A stretch of 64,000 bases of DNA from Bacteroidaceae bacterium (GTDB lineage Bacteria > Bacteroidota > Bacteroidia > Bacteroidales > Bacteroidaceae): NCBI GenBank assembly GCA_017466325.1, contig JAFTUK010000008.1, forward strand, positions 1-64,000, written 5' to 3'. The notes under the pieces were generated by a model that did not search any database, was not told the origin of the DNA, and was given only the letters and a program-made list of their open reading frames with translations. Below are positions 25,561-34,442 of the stretch, piece by piece; positions within the stretch are counted from its first letter, which is position 1; every line of letters begins with the position of its first letter. The position numbers and the translations under genes were made by a program.

Positions 25561-25652
25561 ACAACAAGGACGTGTCACCCGGGGTAACAAGGGCGAGTCA
25601 CCCGGGACAACAAGGACGAGTCATCGGGGAGGACAAACATGGCTTGCCCGGG
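25561..25652. repeat. 23-bp tandem repeat (3 good copies and a diverged fourth)
   Basis: Copies start at 25561, 25584 and 25607 (ACAACAAGGACGNGTCACCCGGG), and a weaker copy at 25630 keeps GCCCGGG. The CCCGGG core is palindromic. The 25331-25918 spacer otherwise shows only the operon promoter and the hairpin at 25860-25895; an open frame over this array has no coding character. Confidence 0.85.
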
Positions 25653-25859
25653 TAGTTACACGCGCAGCCACGCGCAGAGCACAAGTCGCTAATACGCAAT
25701 ACTTTACTCACACCTCAAGAAAATCACCGCCAAACATCTGCGCCTCTCTCCACATCTTTCAGGAGACCTCGCCCGGCGACATGCGGTCTTGTAAAAATTT
25801 TCTCACACCCTAAAACAACACCACATACAACAGAGCCTGGCTCTGGCAACACGTACACA

Positions 25860-25895
25860 CACATCAGGGGCCGGAACATTCCGGCCCCTGATGTG
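25860..25895 (-). terminator. Strong hairpin downstream of the GH110 gene
   Basis: A perfect 17-bp stem (25860-25876 with 25879-25895, CACATCAGGGGCCGGAA) has a 2-base loop. It lies 24 bases past the stop of the minus-strand GH110 gene. No T-run follows, so termination is likely but not certain. Confidence 0.65.
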
Positions 25896-25918
25896 TTATA
25901 TTAAGGAGGACTTCCGTC

Positions 25919-27772
25919 CTATCTGTTCAGTTTCACCTCCCTGATGATGTTGCCGCCGCGGTAGAAGAGGAGGTCCTCAATCTCCACGTTGTTGACACGT
26001 TGCAGAAGGAACTGGTCCTTGTTCCAATGGAAGGGCTTGTAGTCGGCATTCTTCACCACCTTGTTGCCCTTGAAGAGGAGACCGTCCACACTCTTGGCAT
26101 AGAGGATAGGAGCATCGAAGGTTTCAAATACGTTGTTCTCAATGCGTATGGCGGTCTTCTTGCCTCCGTGGAAGAGTTTCTTCTGCCCGTCCAGGTTGGG
26201 TATCTCGGGATAGATGGAGATGACGGCATTGGTGAACTGGAACTGGTTGGTGAGGGCATTGATGAAGCGGTTGTTGCGGATGGTGACATCGCGGCATGCG
26301 CCTGTCTCGAACCAACCGTTGCAGTCTCCGCAAAGCAGAATGGCGCAACCCGAGGTGTGGTCGAACAGGTTGTCCTCCACCAGAACACGGCGCGGCGTGC
26401 TGAAGAGAGTGCCACGGGCACGGTTGTTGCGTATGGTGTTGTGGGCAAAATAGACCTCGGGAGTCCATGTGAGGTTCTCTATGCCATAGCCTGCCTTCTC
26501 GGAGATTTCCTCAGGCAAGGGTTTCTTGAAGCGGATGCGGAAGGTCTTGGCTCCGTCCATGCCCTTGCCCATTTCCTTGGCAACGGCATCTATGGGAGTT
26601 ATCTCCACCACCTCGTTCTCTCCGTCGAGGAGTTCCATGGTGGCAGAGCGCACGAACTGCACCTTATCGCCCTTGTAGCCCCAGTCAAAACCATAGGCCT
26701 GGGAGTGCATGTAGCGGCCCTCCAGGGTGTAGTCGTCAACACGCTTCACCACCTTCAGATAAGTGCCATGAACGTTGATGGCATCGTCCATCATACCCTC
26801 GTAGAGACCGTTCACGGAGGTTATCTTGCCCTTGCAGGCAGAGAAGTGGGTGGCATCGGCCTGAGTGGTGAAATAACGTGCGTCGCCGTCGCCCTTCAGG
26901 CATACGGAGAACCCGTCTAGGTCGAGATTCTCGCTCATCTGCGCAAGCAGACCCATACCCTCGGCATAGTGCATCTTGATGTTGTACAACCTGGTGTCCT
27001 TACAATGGGTAACGAACAGGCCGGGGGACGGACGTTCCCAACTTCTCAGCGCCAGCACGGTGCCGGGCTTCAGTCGGGAATCCTTCCAACCGGGAGCATT
27101 CAGCATGCCCTCCCCCACTTCCTTCACATTGGCAATGGGACAATACAGGTCGGAGGTGTTGTAGACGATGTGGCGTGTGTCGCCCTCAAAAGCAATGGCA
27201 TACTGATGACGGAAACGCCATCCGTTGCCGTAGGTGATGAAGTTGCCATCCTTGTCCACCTCGTACTTGACCCACGGAGCCGGCTTGAAGGAAATGCCCT
27301 TCTCCGGGTCGTTCTCCACAACGGTTATCTGTGAAATCTGAGGGTTTTCAAAGTCAATGCTGAAATTCTTCAACATGCAATCCGTGGAACGTACCAGCGA
27401 CATGGGCATCATGCGACCGTGGAAAACCAGTTCCGCACCCTGTCCGTCCAGGACGAAGTCGTGAAGGTCCTCCATGGGTATGCCTACGGGGCGAGGCTGT
27501 GGCTGGTCGTGATTGGATACGTAGTAATTGCGACTGGCGGCATCCTCGGGGTGGAAGTCGTAGCGCCCCTCGGAAAGGAGCAGGACGGCCTTGTCGCCCT
27601 TGCCTATCTCGGTGCGGATGGTCTCTATGGCCTTCTTCATGGCCGCCGACTGGCTCTTGCCGGTATTGGGGTGCAGGCCGAGGTCGGAACCTTTGTAGAC
27701 CCTCTCGCGTGCCATGGCGGGCAGGACAGAGCAGAGAAGTGCCAGCAGGAATAGACTGATGGTTTTATTCAT
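25919..27772 (-). CDS. GH110 alpha-1,3-galactosidase
   Basis: 617 residues with a signal peptide (ISLFLLALLCSVLPAMA) and right-handed beta-helix repeats (VTIRNNRFINALTNQ; AIRIENNVFETF; GLLFKGNKVVKN). The segment GLYEGMMDDAINVHGTYLKV with the preceding QADATHFSACKGKI is, as I recall, characteristic of GH110 exo-enzymes of Bacteroides (GlaA/GlaB type). Its Asp pair lies in the active site. These release terminal alpha-1,3-galactose, as on blood group B or linear alpha-Gal epitopes. It is the last of three same-strand glycosidase genes. Other beta-helix enzymes cannot be wholly excluded. Confidence 0.8.
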   Translation of the reverse strand: MNKTISLFLLALLCSVLPAMARERVYKGSDLGLHPNTGKSQSAAMKKAIETIRTEIGKGDKAVLLLSEGRYDFHPEDAASRNYYVSNHDQPQPRPVGIPMEDLHDFVLDGQGAELVFHGRMMPMSLVRSTDCMLKNFSIDFENPQISQITVVENDPEKGISFKPAPWVKYEVDKDGNFITYGNGWRFRHQYAIAFEGDTRHIVYNTSDLYCPIANVKEVGEGMLNAPGWKDSRLKPGTVLALRSWERPSPGLFVTHCKDTRLYNIKMHYAEGMGLLAQMSENLDLDGFSVCLKGDGDARYFTTQADATHFSACKGKITSVNGLYEGMMDDAINVHGTYLKVVKRVDDYTLEGRYMHSQAYGFDWGYKGDKVQFVRSATMELLDGENEVVEITPIDAVAKEMGKGMDGAKTFRIRFKKPLPEEISEKAGYGIENLTWTPEVYFAHNTIRNNRARGTLFSTPRRVLVEDNLFDHTSGCAILLCGDCNGWFETGACRDVTIRNNRFINALTNQFQFTNAVISIYPEIPNLDGQKKLFHGGKKTAIRIENNVFETFDAPILYAKSVDGLLFKGNKVVKNADYKPFHWNKDQFLLQRVNNVEIEDLLFYRGGNIIREVKLNR

Positions 27773-27866
27773 GTTCGTGTTTGTTTAATGATAGAGTACA
27801 GAGGACTGGGGATAAGAGTTTATGGCGGTGGATATAATATCTGTCATACCCCCTCCCCTTTCGGGA

Positions 27867-27887
27867 CTCCCCCTGTCTCAGGGGGAG
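27867..27887. repeat. C/G-rich hairpin in the GH110-GH125 spacer
   Basis: CTCCCCCTG (27867-27875) pairs with CAGGGGGAG (27879-27887), preceded by another C/T-rich run. The spacer 27773-28049 also holds the 9-bp and 7-bp arrays listed separately. No promoter for the GH110 gene was recognised here. Confidence 0.55.
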
Positions 27888-27964
27888 AAAGTGGGTGATT
27901 GCGTTCGCCGTTCACTTTGTTCCTTTGAAACAGGGGGCGAAGATGGCTTTTAGAATTTTTCAGA

Positions 27965-28000
27965 ATAATCGGAGTAATCAGAGTAATCGGAATACTCGCA
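27965..28000. repeat. 9-bp tandem repeat, four units (ATAATCGGA type)
   Basis: ATAATCGGA, GTAATCAGA, GTAATCGGA and ATACTCGCA follow each other without gaps. It abuts the 7-bp array that begins at 28004. Confidence 0.85.
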
Positions 28001-28003
28001 GTT

Positions 28004-28045
28004 TTCCGTTTTCACCTTTCCGTTTTCACCTTTCCGTTTTCCGTT
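28004..28045 (-). repeat. 7-bp tandem repeat at the GH125 stop codon, six units
   Basis: On the minus strand, four bases after the TAA of the GH125 gene: AACGGAA (x2), AGGTGAA, AACGGAA, AGGTGAA, AACGGAA. The same heptamers recur after the GH92, TolC-like and sprA genes. Confidence 0.9.
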
Positions 28046-28049
28046 CCCC

Positions 28050-29474
28050 TTACTTTCCGTACGCCTTGATTACCAGTTCGCCGAAGAGGCCGTTGGTCCA
28101 TGCGAACCATGAACGGGTGAAGTCGGCGGGATTGTTGGGATTGAAACTCTCGTGCATGAAGCCTGTACCGGCATCGGTCTTGACAAGCAAGTCCACGCAT
28201 TCTCTCTGTTCGTTCACATCATTACTGGTAAGACCCTTCATGATGATGCTCATGGGCCATACCTTGTCCAGGCCTGTGTGGGGAGAGCCGATAGCGCCTA
28301 TCTTGGTGCCTTCATAGGTACCGGTGAAGAAATAGGGGTTGTCCTCGCTCCATATCATGCGACGTGTGTTCTGGTAAACTTCATCGTTGACAGATACCAG
28401 TTCCGGGCAAAGATAGGGAAGTGCCAGCAGAGAAGGAGCATTGGCATCGTCCATGAGCAGATATGAACCAAAGCCGTCTACCTCGAAAGCATATACCCTG
28501 CCATACTTGGGGTGCACAACAGTGGCATTCTCCATCAAACCCTTGTGAATCTCGTGAGCAAGAGCCAGGCATTCCTTTGCCTTGCCTGCATCCTTATTGA
28601 CCTTCTCCAGAATGACGGCAGCCTTGCGCAACACACTCTCCGCAAAGAAATTGGCAGGAATCAGATATGGGAATATCTGGCTGTCGTCAGAGGGACGGAA
28701 GGCACTGGCTATCATGCCGCATGCCTTGGCAGGATGTCCGTAGCCGTAGTTGCTGTATGTATCATGCAACACATGTGTCTTGCGCTGGAACTTGTAACTG
28801 GTCTTTGTGCCGTTCTTGCGCTGCTGCTCGCGGAAAAGAGCCAGTATCTTGTCCAGAGCATTCTGCCACAGTTCGCCGAAGATGCTGTCGTCTCCTGTCA
28901 GGAGCCAGTACTGGTAGGCCAGACGCAGGGGATAGCAGAGGGAGTCTATCTCGTACTTGCGCTCGTGCACACCCTTCTTCATAGTGGTGTAGTCGGTTGC
29001 CCATTCGCTCTCCTTCGTGGGATCGTTCAGGAAGGCATTGGCATAAGGATCCAGGCAGATGAACTCGAACTGCTGGAGGATGACGCCACGGATCAGTTTG
29101 GCCAATTCGGGGTCGTCCTGGATGTAGTTGATGTAGGTCCACACCTGTGCACCAGAGTCGCGGAGCCACATGGCATCGATATCGCCGGTAATGACGAAGG
29201 TGCGGTCACCGTCGGGGAATACAGTGGTGTCCAAGGTGTTGGGGAAACTGTTCTGGAACATCTGCCAGAGTTTGGGAGACACCTCCACCAATTTTGAGTG
29301 CATATCCTTGATTTGCTTCTCCACAGCCTTGCTGGTGAAGCAACGCTTCTTTACGGGGGGACGGTGATAGAATGTGTCGGGGACCTGGATGGACACGGGC
29401 ATCTGCACAGGTATCTCTGATGCCATCGCACCCGTAGCAAGGGCGCAGGCCAGCATGAATGCTTTTACTCTCAT
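28050..29474 (-). CDS. GH125 exo-alpha-1,6-mannosidase
   Basis: 474 residues with a signal peptide (FMLACALATGAMA). The sequence follows family GH125 (pfam06824): GDIDAMWLRDSGAQVWTYI near residue 95, EIDSLCYPLRLAYQYW, FLNDPTKESEWATDYTTMKKGVHERKYE, GTYEGTKIGAIGSPHTG, and FMHESFNPNNPADFTRSWFAWTNGLFGELV at the C-terminus. This (alpha/alpha)6 barrel removes terminal alpha-1,6-mannose from N-glycans or mannan. It stands between the GH110 and GH92 genes on the same strand; the three suit stepwise trimming of glycan ends. Confidence 0.92.
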   Translation of the reverse strand: MRVKAFMLACALATGAMASEIPVQMPVSIQVPDTFYHRPPVKKRCFTSKAVEKQIKDMHSKLVEVSPKLWQMFQNSFPNTLDTTVFPDGDRTFVITGDIDAMWLRDSGAQVWTYINYIQDDPELAKLIRGVILQQFEFICLDPYANAFLNDPTKESEWATDYTTMKKGVHERKYEIDSLCYPLRLAYQYWLLTGDDSIFGELWQNALDKILALFREQQRKNGTKTSYKFQRKTHVLHDTYSNYGYGHPAKACGMIASAFRPSDDSQIFPYLIPANFFAESVLRKAAVILEKVNKDAGKAKECLALAHEIHKGLMENATVVHPKYGRVYAFEVDGFGSYLLMDDANAPSLLALPYLCPELVSVNDEVYQNTRRMIWSEDNPYFFTGTYEGTKIGAIGSPHTGLDKVWPMSIIMKGLTSNDVNEQRECVDLLVKTDAGTGFMHESFNPNNPADFTRSWFAWTNGLFGELVIKAYGK

Positions 29475-29586
29475 AACGATATTACTTAGGTTGTTAGGTT
29501 GTTTGTTAAGAATGACAAGTCAAACGGTTCTTCCACCTGTAGGGACGTTGCTCCAGAGTCCGCCTTGTGCTATTCTGCTTTCATCC

Positions 29587-29606
29587 GGACACGGCATGCC
29601 GTGTCC
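29587..29606. repeat. Perfect 20-bp palindrome in the GH125-GH92 spacer
   Basis: GGACACGGCATGCCGTGTCC is self-complementary over all 20 bases and is followed by CTAC; GTAGGGAC occurs about 50 bases to its left. It resembles dispersed REP-like palindromes seen in many genomes. The rest of the 29475-29629 spacer shows nothing else recognisable. Confidence 0.75.
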
Positions 29607-29616
29607 CTACGAGTGG

Positions 29617-29630
29617 CAGTTTTCCGTTTT
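29617..29630 (-). repeat. 7-bp repeat units at the GH92 stop codon
   Basis: Two heptamers, AAAACGG and AAAACTG, start on the last base of the GH92 TGA. Confidence 0.6.
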
Positions 29631-31813
29631 CACTTTTTAAGTTCTGCTTCCAGAACGCCACCGGCCATTATCTCGTCGTGAGTGATGTATGTACGGTCGA
29701 GACGCTTGCCGTTCAGTTTCCAGCGCTTTACGGCCGTGCCCTTGCCCTTGGTGCGGACGGTGAAGGTCTTGCCCTCAGCCACATCAAAGGATGCCTCGCG
29801 TGCCAAAGGTGCAGACAACTGGTAGATACCTCCACAGGGTTCCACCTGATACAGGCCCATTGCGGCCATCACGTACCATGCCGACATCTGGCCCACGTCC
29901 TCGTTGCCGCAGACGCCGTCGGGCTTGTCGGTGTACATGGTCTTGAATACCTCGTGGATGCGTCGGCTGGCCTTGTCGGGCTGGCCGAGATAGTTATATA
30001 TATATATTGTATGGTGCGAAGGCTCGTTGCCATGGGCATACTGGCCAATGAGACCGGAAATGTCGGGGTTGGCATCGGCATTAAGTTTGCTGTCGGCAAG
30101 GAAGAGGCTGTCCAGACGGGCCTCGGCCTTCTTTTTGCCACCCAGCATATCTATAAGTCCGTTCACATCATGAGGCACAAGCCACAGGTACTGCCAGGGG
30201 GTTCCCTCGGTATAGTCCTTGGTGTGGTGTGAGGGGTTGAAGCCCTCCGTGGTGCGGAAGTTGCCGGCCTTGTCCTTGGCGCGGAAATATCCTACTCGCT
30301 CGTCGTATATCTTCTTGTAGCACATGCTCAGGTTGTGGAAGCGGACGCTGTCCTCCTTGTGTCCCAGACGGCCGGCCACCTGTGCCACGCTCCATGCGGC
30401 CAGATAGTACTCCATGTTCTTGGACACGGTCTCTATCTCGGGGCTGTCGAAAGTCAGGTAGCCATACTTCCACAGTTCGGTCTTTCCACGGTCGGGGATA
30501 CCACGGTACTGGAACCTGCGGCGCTCGGGGGTGGTCTCAGGGTCGCCCATGCTCTGCTTCAGGTACTGGTAGGCCTTTTCATAGTCAAAGCCCTTCACAC
30601 CCTTCAGAATCATGTCGGCCAGGACGGGCACGCCGGGTTCGCCCACCATGCAATAGGTGTCGGTGCTGTGCAGATGCCACATAGGCAGTTCGCCGTGCTC
30701 CTTGCAGATGGCCATCATGGTCTTGGCCCAGTCGGCGAGTTTGTCCTGCATCATCAGTGTGGCCAGGGGGTGCAGGGCACGGTAGGTGTCCCAAAGGCTC
30801 CATGTGGTGTAGTTCTGGAAATCGGGAGAGCGCTGGATCATGCCGTTGGCTCCCATATAGTCACCTGTAACGTCGTTCCACACCTGGGGTGCGAAAAGCA
30901 CATGATAGAGAGAGGTGTAGAATATGGTGCTGTCGCGGGGAGAATCAAACTTGGCACGGATGCGACCCAGTTCCTTGTTCCAACGCTCCTTGGCCTCGGT
31001 ACGCACGGTGGCAAAGTCCTTCTGGTGCTGCTCCATCTGCAGGTTGGCCATGGCACCCATCTCGCTAACAGGAGATATGGCAACATGAGCCTGAACCACA
31101 TCACCGGGCTTAACATCGAAGATGGCCTGGGCATAGCGAGAATCTATGCTGTCGATGACAAACTCCTTGACGGGACGGTCGAACCTGATGGCATAGTAGA
31201 CAATATGGTTGGTCCAGCCACGGCTGGCACGGTATCCGGCCAGAGTGAACATGTCATAGGGCCAGATACGTGTCTCTGTGGCACGGTCGCCTATACCGCC
31301 TTCCAGATCGAGGACGATGTTGGCATAACGGTTGCCCTTGGGGAAGGTGAACTTGTGTATGGCGGTTCGGTCGGTGGCGGTCATCTCTGCCTTGATGTGC
31401 GACTTATCCAACATCACGCTATAATATCCAGGTTCCACCACCTCGTGCTTGTGGCTGTAACGGGAAGCAATGGAGTTGATAAAGTCCTCACGGGAACCTG
31501 CAGTAGCGGCATAGCCATAAATGGGCATCAGGGTGATGTCGCCCAGATCGCTGCATCCCGTTCCGCTGAGGTGGGTGTGTGCAAAACCGATAATGCTGTC
31601 GCCGGTTTCATGGTAACCGCTACACCAGTCCCATCCGTGGTAAGGCTGCACAGGTCCCACATTGACCATACCCCAGGGTACGTTGGCTCCGACAAAGACA
31701 TGACCGTGAGCACCACTGCCTATCATAGGGTCCACGTACTCCGTATATTGCGAAAACGCACGGGGTACGCACATGAAAACAAATGCCATAAAGGCAAGAA
31801 GATACTTTTTCAT
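29630..31813 (-). CDS. GH92 exo-alpha-mannosidase
   Basis: 727 residues from the Met at 31813. The longer frame from 31849 would start inside the promoter. After a signal peptide (YLLAFMAFVFMCVPRAFS) comes YVDPMIGSGAHGHVFVGANVPWGMVNVGP and GWDWCSGYHETGDSIIGFAHTHLSGTGCSDLG, the hallmark N-terminal lobe of GH92. The catalytic barrel includes WSLWDTYRALHPL, GNEDVGQMSAWYVMAAMGLYQV and QYAHGNEPSHHTIYIYN. GH92 enzymes are Ca-dependent and mostly remove alpha-1,2- or alpha-1,3-linked mannose from high-mannose glycans or yeast mannan. It complements the GH125 enzyme encoded next. Confidence 0.95.
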   Translation of the reverse strand: MKKYLLAFMAFVFMCVPRAFSQYTEYVDPMIGSGAHGHVFVGANVPWGMVNVGPVQPYHGWDWCSGYHETGDSIIGFAHTHLSGTGCSDLGDITLMPIYGYAATAGSREDFINSIASRYSHKHEVVEPGYYSVMLDKSHIKAEMTATDRTAIHKFTFPKGNRYANIVLDLEGGIGDRATETRIWPYDMFTLAGYRASRGWTNHIVYYAIRFDRPVKEFVIDSIDSRYAQAIFDVKPGDVVQAHVAISPVSEMGAMANLQMEQHQKDFATVRTEAKERWNKELGRIRAKFDSPRDSTIFYTSLYHVLFAPQVWNDVTGDYMGANGMIQRSPDFQNYTTWSLWDTYRALHPLATLMMQDKLADWAKTMMAICKEHGELPMWHLHSTDTYCMVGEPGVPVLADMILKGVKGFDYEKAYQYLKQSMGDPETTPERRRFQYRGIPDRGKTELWKYGYLTFDSPEIETVSKNMEYYLAAWSVAQVAGRLGHKEDSVRFHNLSMCYKKIYDERVGYFRAKDKAGNFRTTEGFNPSHHTKDYTEGTPWQYLWLVPHDVNGLIDMLGGKKKAEARLDSLFLADSKLNADANPDISGLIGQYAHGNEPSHHTIYIYNYLGQPDKASRRIHEVFKTMYTDKPDGVCGNEDVGQMSAWYVMAAMGLYQVEPCGGIYQLSAPLAREASFDVAEGKTFTVRTKGKGTAVKRWKLNGKRLDRTYITHDEIMAGGVLEAELKK

Positions 31814-31846
31814 CGTATTACTATTTATTAACGTTAATTCTGACCT

Positions 31847-31854
31847 CAAAGATA
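31847..31854 (-). promoter_or_regulatory. Promoter -7 box of the GH92 gene
   Basis: TATCTTTG on the minus strand, 33 bases before the chosen start. No clear -33 TTG at 19-21 bases. Confidence 0.55.
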
Positions 31855-31897
31855 CAATTTATAAGGATAATATCCTCGTTATTCTGTGCATTTTTAA

Positions 31898-31905
31898 TAA
31901 CTTTG
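31898..31905 (+). promoter_or_regulatory. Promoter -7 box of the secreted zincin gene
   Basis: TAACTTTG, 54 bases before the ATG at 31960. The -33 element is weak. Confidence 0.5.
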
Positions 31906-31959
31906 CGCACAAATTAGTGCACAAGACACAAAATCTCACTAAACTTAAACATAAACAAC

Positions 31960-34341
31960 ATGAAAAAAGTACTGCTGCTTTTCATGGCAGCCGCCCTCAT
32001 GGGCATGCCCGTAGAGGCAAAGAAAAAGGACAAGAAGAAGAAGGGCAAGGCAAAGACCGAAGCGCCTGCACCTGCTCCCAAGAAAAAGGAGGCAAAGCCC
32101 AGCATCTCACGCAAGGGCATGCTGAACGTGGAAAAAGTAGGCACCGACTGGTTCCTGGAGGTTCCCGACAGCCTGCTGGGCAAGGACATCCTGGCCGTGA
32201 CACGCTACACCTCCACTCCCTCCAGTTCCGGCCAGTTCGGCGGCGAGGAGTGCAACGAGCAGGTTGTGTTCTTCCAGATGAACCCCGACAGCACCCTGCT
32301 TCTGCGCTCTCGCATGACCATCAACCTGGCCGACAGCACCGAGGCAATCTCCAAGGCCATCAACGTGAGCAACGAGCACCCCATCATAGGCGCCTTCAAG
32401 TTGGAGAAGCACAAGGACGGCAAGTCACGCATCAAGGTGACACAGTTCCTCAACTCCGACAACCCTCTGGGCATGATGTCATACGTAAAGAAGTCCTTTA
32501 CCCTGGGCATGCAGGACGCTGCACTGTCGTATGTGGAGGACATCAAGACCTTCCCCACCAACACAGAGTTCCGTCTGGTGAAGACCTACAACAGCACCGG
32601 CAGGTCACTGCCTGCATCGGCATATACCGGCAAGGTTACCTTCGGTTTGAACATCAGCATGGTACTTCTGCCCGAAGAACCCATGATGCCCCGTCTGTTT
32701 GACCAGCGTGTGGGCTATTTCACCCATGGTTTCAACAAGTTCAGCGACGAGCAGCAGCGTGTGGGCGAGCAGATTATGATCTCACGCTTCCGTCTGGAGC
32801 CCAAGAACGCCGAGGATGCCGAGAAGATGCGCCGTGGCGAACTCATCGAACCCAAGAAGCCCATCATCTACTACATCGACCCTGCTACTCCCAAGCAGTG
32901 GCGCAAGTACCTCATCATGGGTGTGAACGACTGGCAGGCCGCTTTCGAGAAGGCCGGTTGGAAGAACGCCATCCGCGGCGAGGAATGGCCCGAGAACGAC
33001 ACCACCATGAGCATGGAGGATGCACGTTTCTCCATGATCCGCTATCTGGCAAGCCCAATTGCCAATGCCTACGGTCCCCATATCTCCGACCCCCGCACGG
33101 GCGAAATCATGGAGGCTCACGTATGCTGGTATCACAACGTGATGTCATTGGTTCACGACTGGTACATGGTACAGGCCAGCAGCATAGACGAGGCTGCACG
33201 CAAGATGCACTACAGCGAGGAACTGATGGGCGAACTGATACGCTTCGTTTCCAGCCACGAGGTTGGTCACTCACTGGGTCTGCGCCACAACTTCGGTTCT
33301 TCTGCCATGGTTCCCACCGACAGCCTGCGCAGCAAGGCGTGGGTGGAGAAGTACGGCCACACTCCCTCCATCATGGACTATGCACGCTTCAACTATGTGG
33401 CTCAGCCCGAGGACGGCATCAGCCAGAAGGGCATCTTCCCCCGCATAGGCGACTACGACATGTGGGCCATCGAATGGGGTTACCGTCCCATGCTTGATGC
33501 CAAGACTCCCATGGAGGACCACAAGGCTCTGGAAGCCATGACACAGAAGGCGCAGAAGAATCCCCGTCTGTGGTGGGGCGATGGCGAAGGCCTGCGTGGT
33601 GTTGACCCACGCCGCCAGACCGAGGACCTGGGTGACGATGCCGTGAAGTCAAGCACATACGGCGTGATGAACCTGAAGCGCGAAATGGCAGAACTGCCCA
33701 AGTGGACCTTCGACGAGAACGATATCCACGACGAGAACCTCTCCACCATGTACGGCCAGATGCGCGGCCAACTCCAGCGCTATGCAGGCCACGTGGCAGG
33801 TTACATCGGCGGTACATACCAGACCTACTACACCCGTGCCCAGGGCGGCACAACCTTCGAGCCCACACCTCTGAATAAGCAGAAGGAGGCTCTCCAGTGG
33901 CTGGACAAGAACGTGCTGAACGAGCCTGTTTGGATGCGCGAATACGACTATTGCAAGACCATGACACGCGACACACGCACACTCACCCAGCCCGTAGCAA
34001 CCTATGCGGCATCACATCTCATAAACCGCATGAACTACCTGAACGACCTCTACCCTGCCGACAAGTACATTGCCGACATCGTACGTCTCTGCTTCTCCGA
34101 GGCTCAGAGCGGCAAGAGTGTAAGCAACTATCGCCAGACCTTGCAGAACGCACTCACCGTATTGCTCATCAACCGTTTCCAGGGTCTGAGCGAAGCTGTT
34201 GCCTCTGCACCACGCGCCAACACTCTCCTTGCCCTCAAGAGCATACAGAGCAAGATAAGGAATGCCGGTGCCGATGCCAAGAGCCGCGCACACTTCCAGA
34301 ACCTCTCTGACCAGATAGAGCGTGCCCTGGTGGTGAAGTGA
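31960..34341 (+). CDS. Secreted zinc-dependent metalloprotease (DUF5117/DUF4953-type)
   Basis: 793 residues. The signal peptide (VLLLFMAAALMGMPVEA) is followed by a Lys-rich low-complexity stretch (about residues 20-50). A DUF5118/5117-like region (WFLEVPDSLLGKDILAVTRYTSTP) leads to the metzincin-type motif SSHEVGHSLGLRHNFGSS (HExxHxxGxxH, about 428-438). SIMDYARFNYVAQPED follows as the Met-turn. All three zinc His residues are present. The C-terminal part carries a DUF5117-like repeat (YLNDLYPADKYIADIVRLCF). Such proteases are common in Bacteroidetes and their substrates are unknown. The gene is divergent from GH92 and ends at a clear terminator. Confidence 0.88.
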   Translation: MKKVLLLFMAAALMGMPVEAKKKDKKKKGKAKTEAPAPAPKKKEAKPSISRKGMLNVEKVGTDWFLEVPDSLLGKDILAVTRYTSTPSSSGQFGGEECNEQVVFFQMNPDSTLLLRSRMTINLADSTEAISKAINVSNEHPIIGAFKLEKHKDGKSRIKVTQFLNSDNPLGMMSYVKKSFTLGMQDAALSYVEDIKTFPTNTEFRLVKTYNSTGRSLPASAYTGKVTFGLNISMVLLPEEPMMPRLFDQRVGYFTHGFNKFSDEQQRVGEQIMISRFRLEPKNAEDAEKMRRGELIEPKKPIIYYIDPATPKQWRKYLIMGVNDWQAAFEKAGWKNAIRGEEWPENDTTMSMEDARFSMIRYLASPIANAYGPHISDPRTGEIMEAHVCWYHNVMSLVHDWYMVQASSIDEAARKMHYSEELMGELIRFVSSHEVGHSLGLRHNFGSSAMVPTDSLRSKAWVEKYGHTPSIMDYARFNYVAQPEDGISQKGIFPRIGDYDMWAIEWGYRPMLDAKTPMEDHKALEAMTQKAQKNPRLWWGDGEGLRGVDPRRQTEDLGDDAVKSSTYGVMNLKREMAELPKWTFDENDIHDENLSTMYGQMRGQLQRYAGHVAGYIGGTYQTYYTRAQGGTTFEPTPLNKQKEALQWLDKNVLNEPVWMREYDYCKTMTRDTRTLTQPVATYAASHLINRMNYLNDLYPADKYIADIVRLCFSEAQSGKSVSNYRQTLQNALTVLLINRFQGLSEAVASAPRANTLLALKSIQSKIRNAGADAKSRAHFQNLSDQIERALVVK

Positions 34342-34372
34342 ATACATGCACAAAATAACGTTTACAATAATC

Positions 34373-34405
34373 AGGCCCCGAATCCTATGACTCGGGGCCT
34401 TTTTC
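34373..34405 (+). terminator. Rho-independent terminator after the zincin gene
   Basis: AGGCCCCGA (34373-34381) pairs with TCGGGGCCT (34392-34400), followed by a T-run. Confidence 0.9.
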
Positions 34406-34442
34406 ATTCTCTTTTCAGGTCCTCCCGAACGGGAGAATGTTA

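Noticed and set aside
25499-25813. 104-codon frame over the 23-bp repeat
   Set aside because: It is low-complexity translation of the repeat and lacks a promoter or plausible start.
30335-31831. 498-codon plus-strand frame opposite GH92
   Set aside because: GH92 is certain on the minus strand, and the shadow frame would start inside it.
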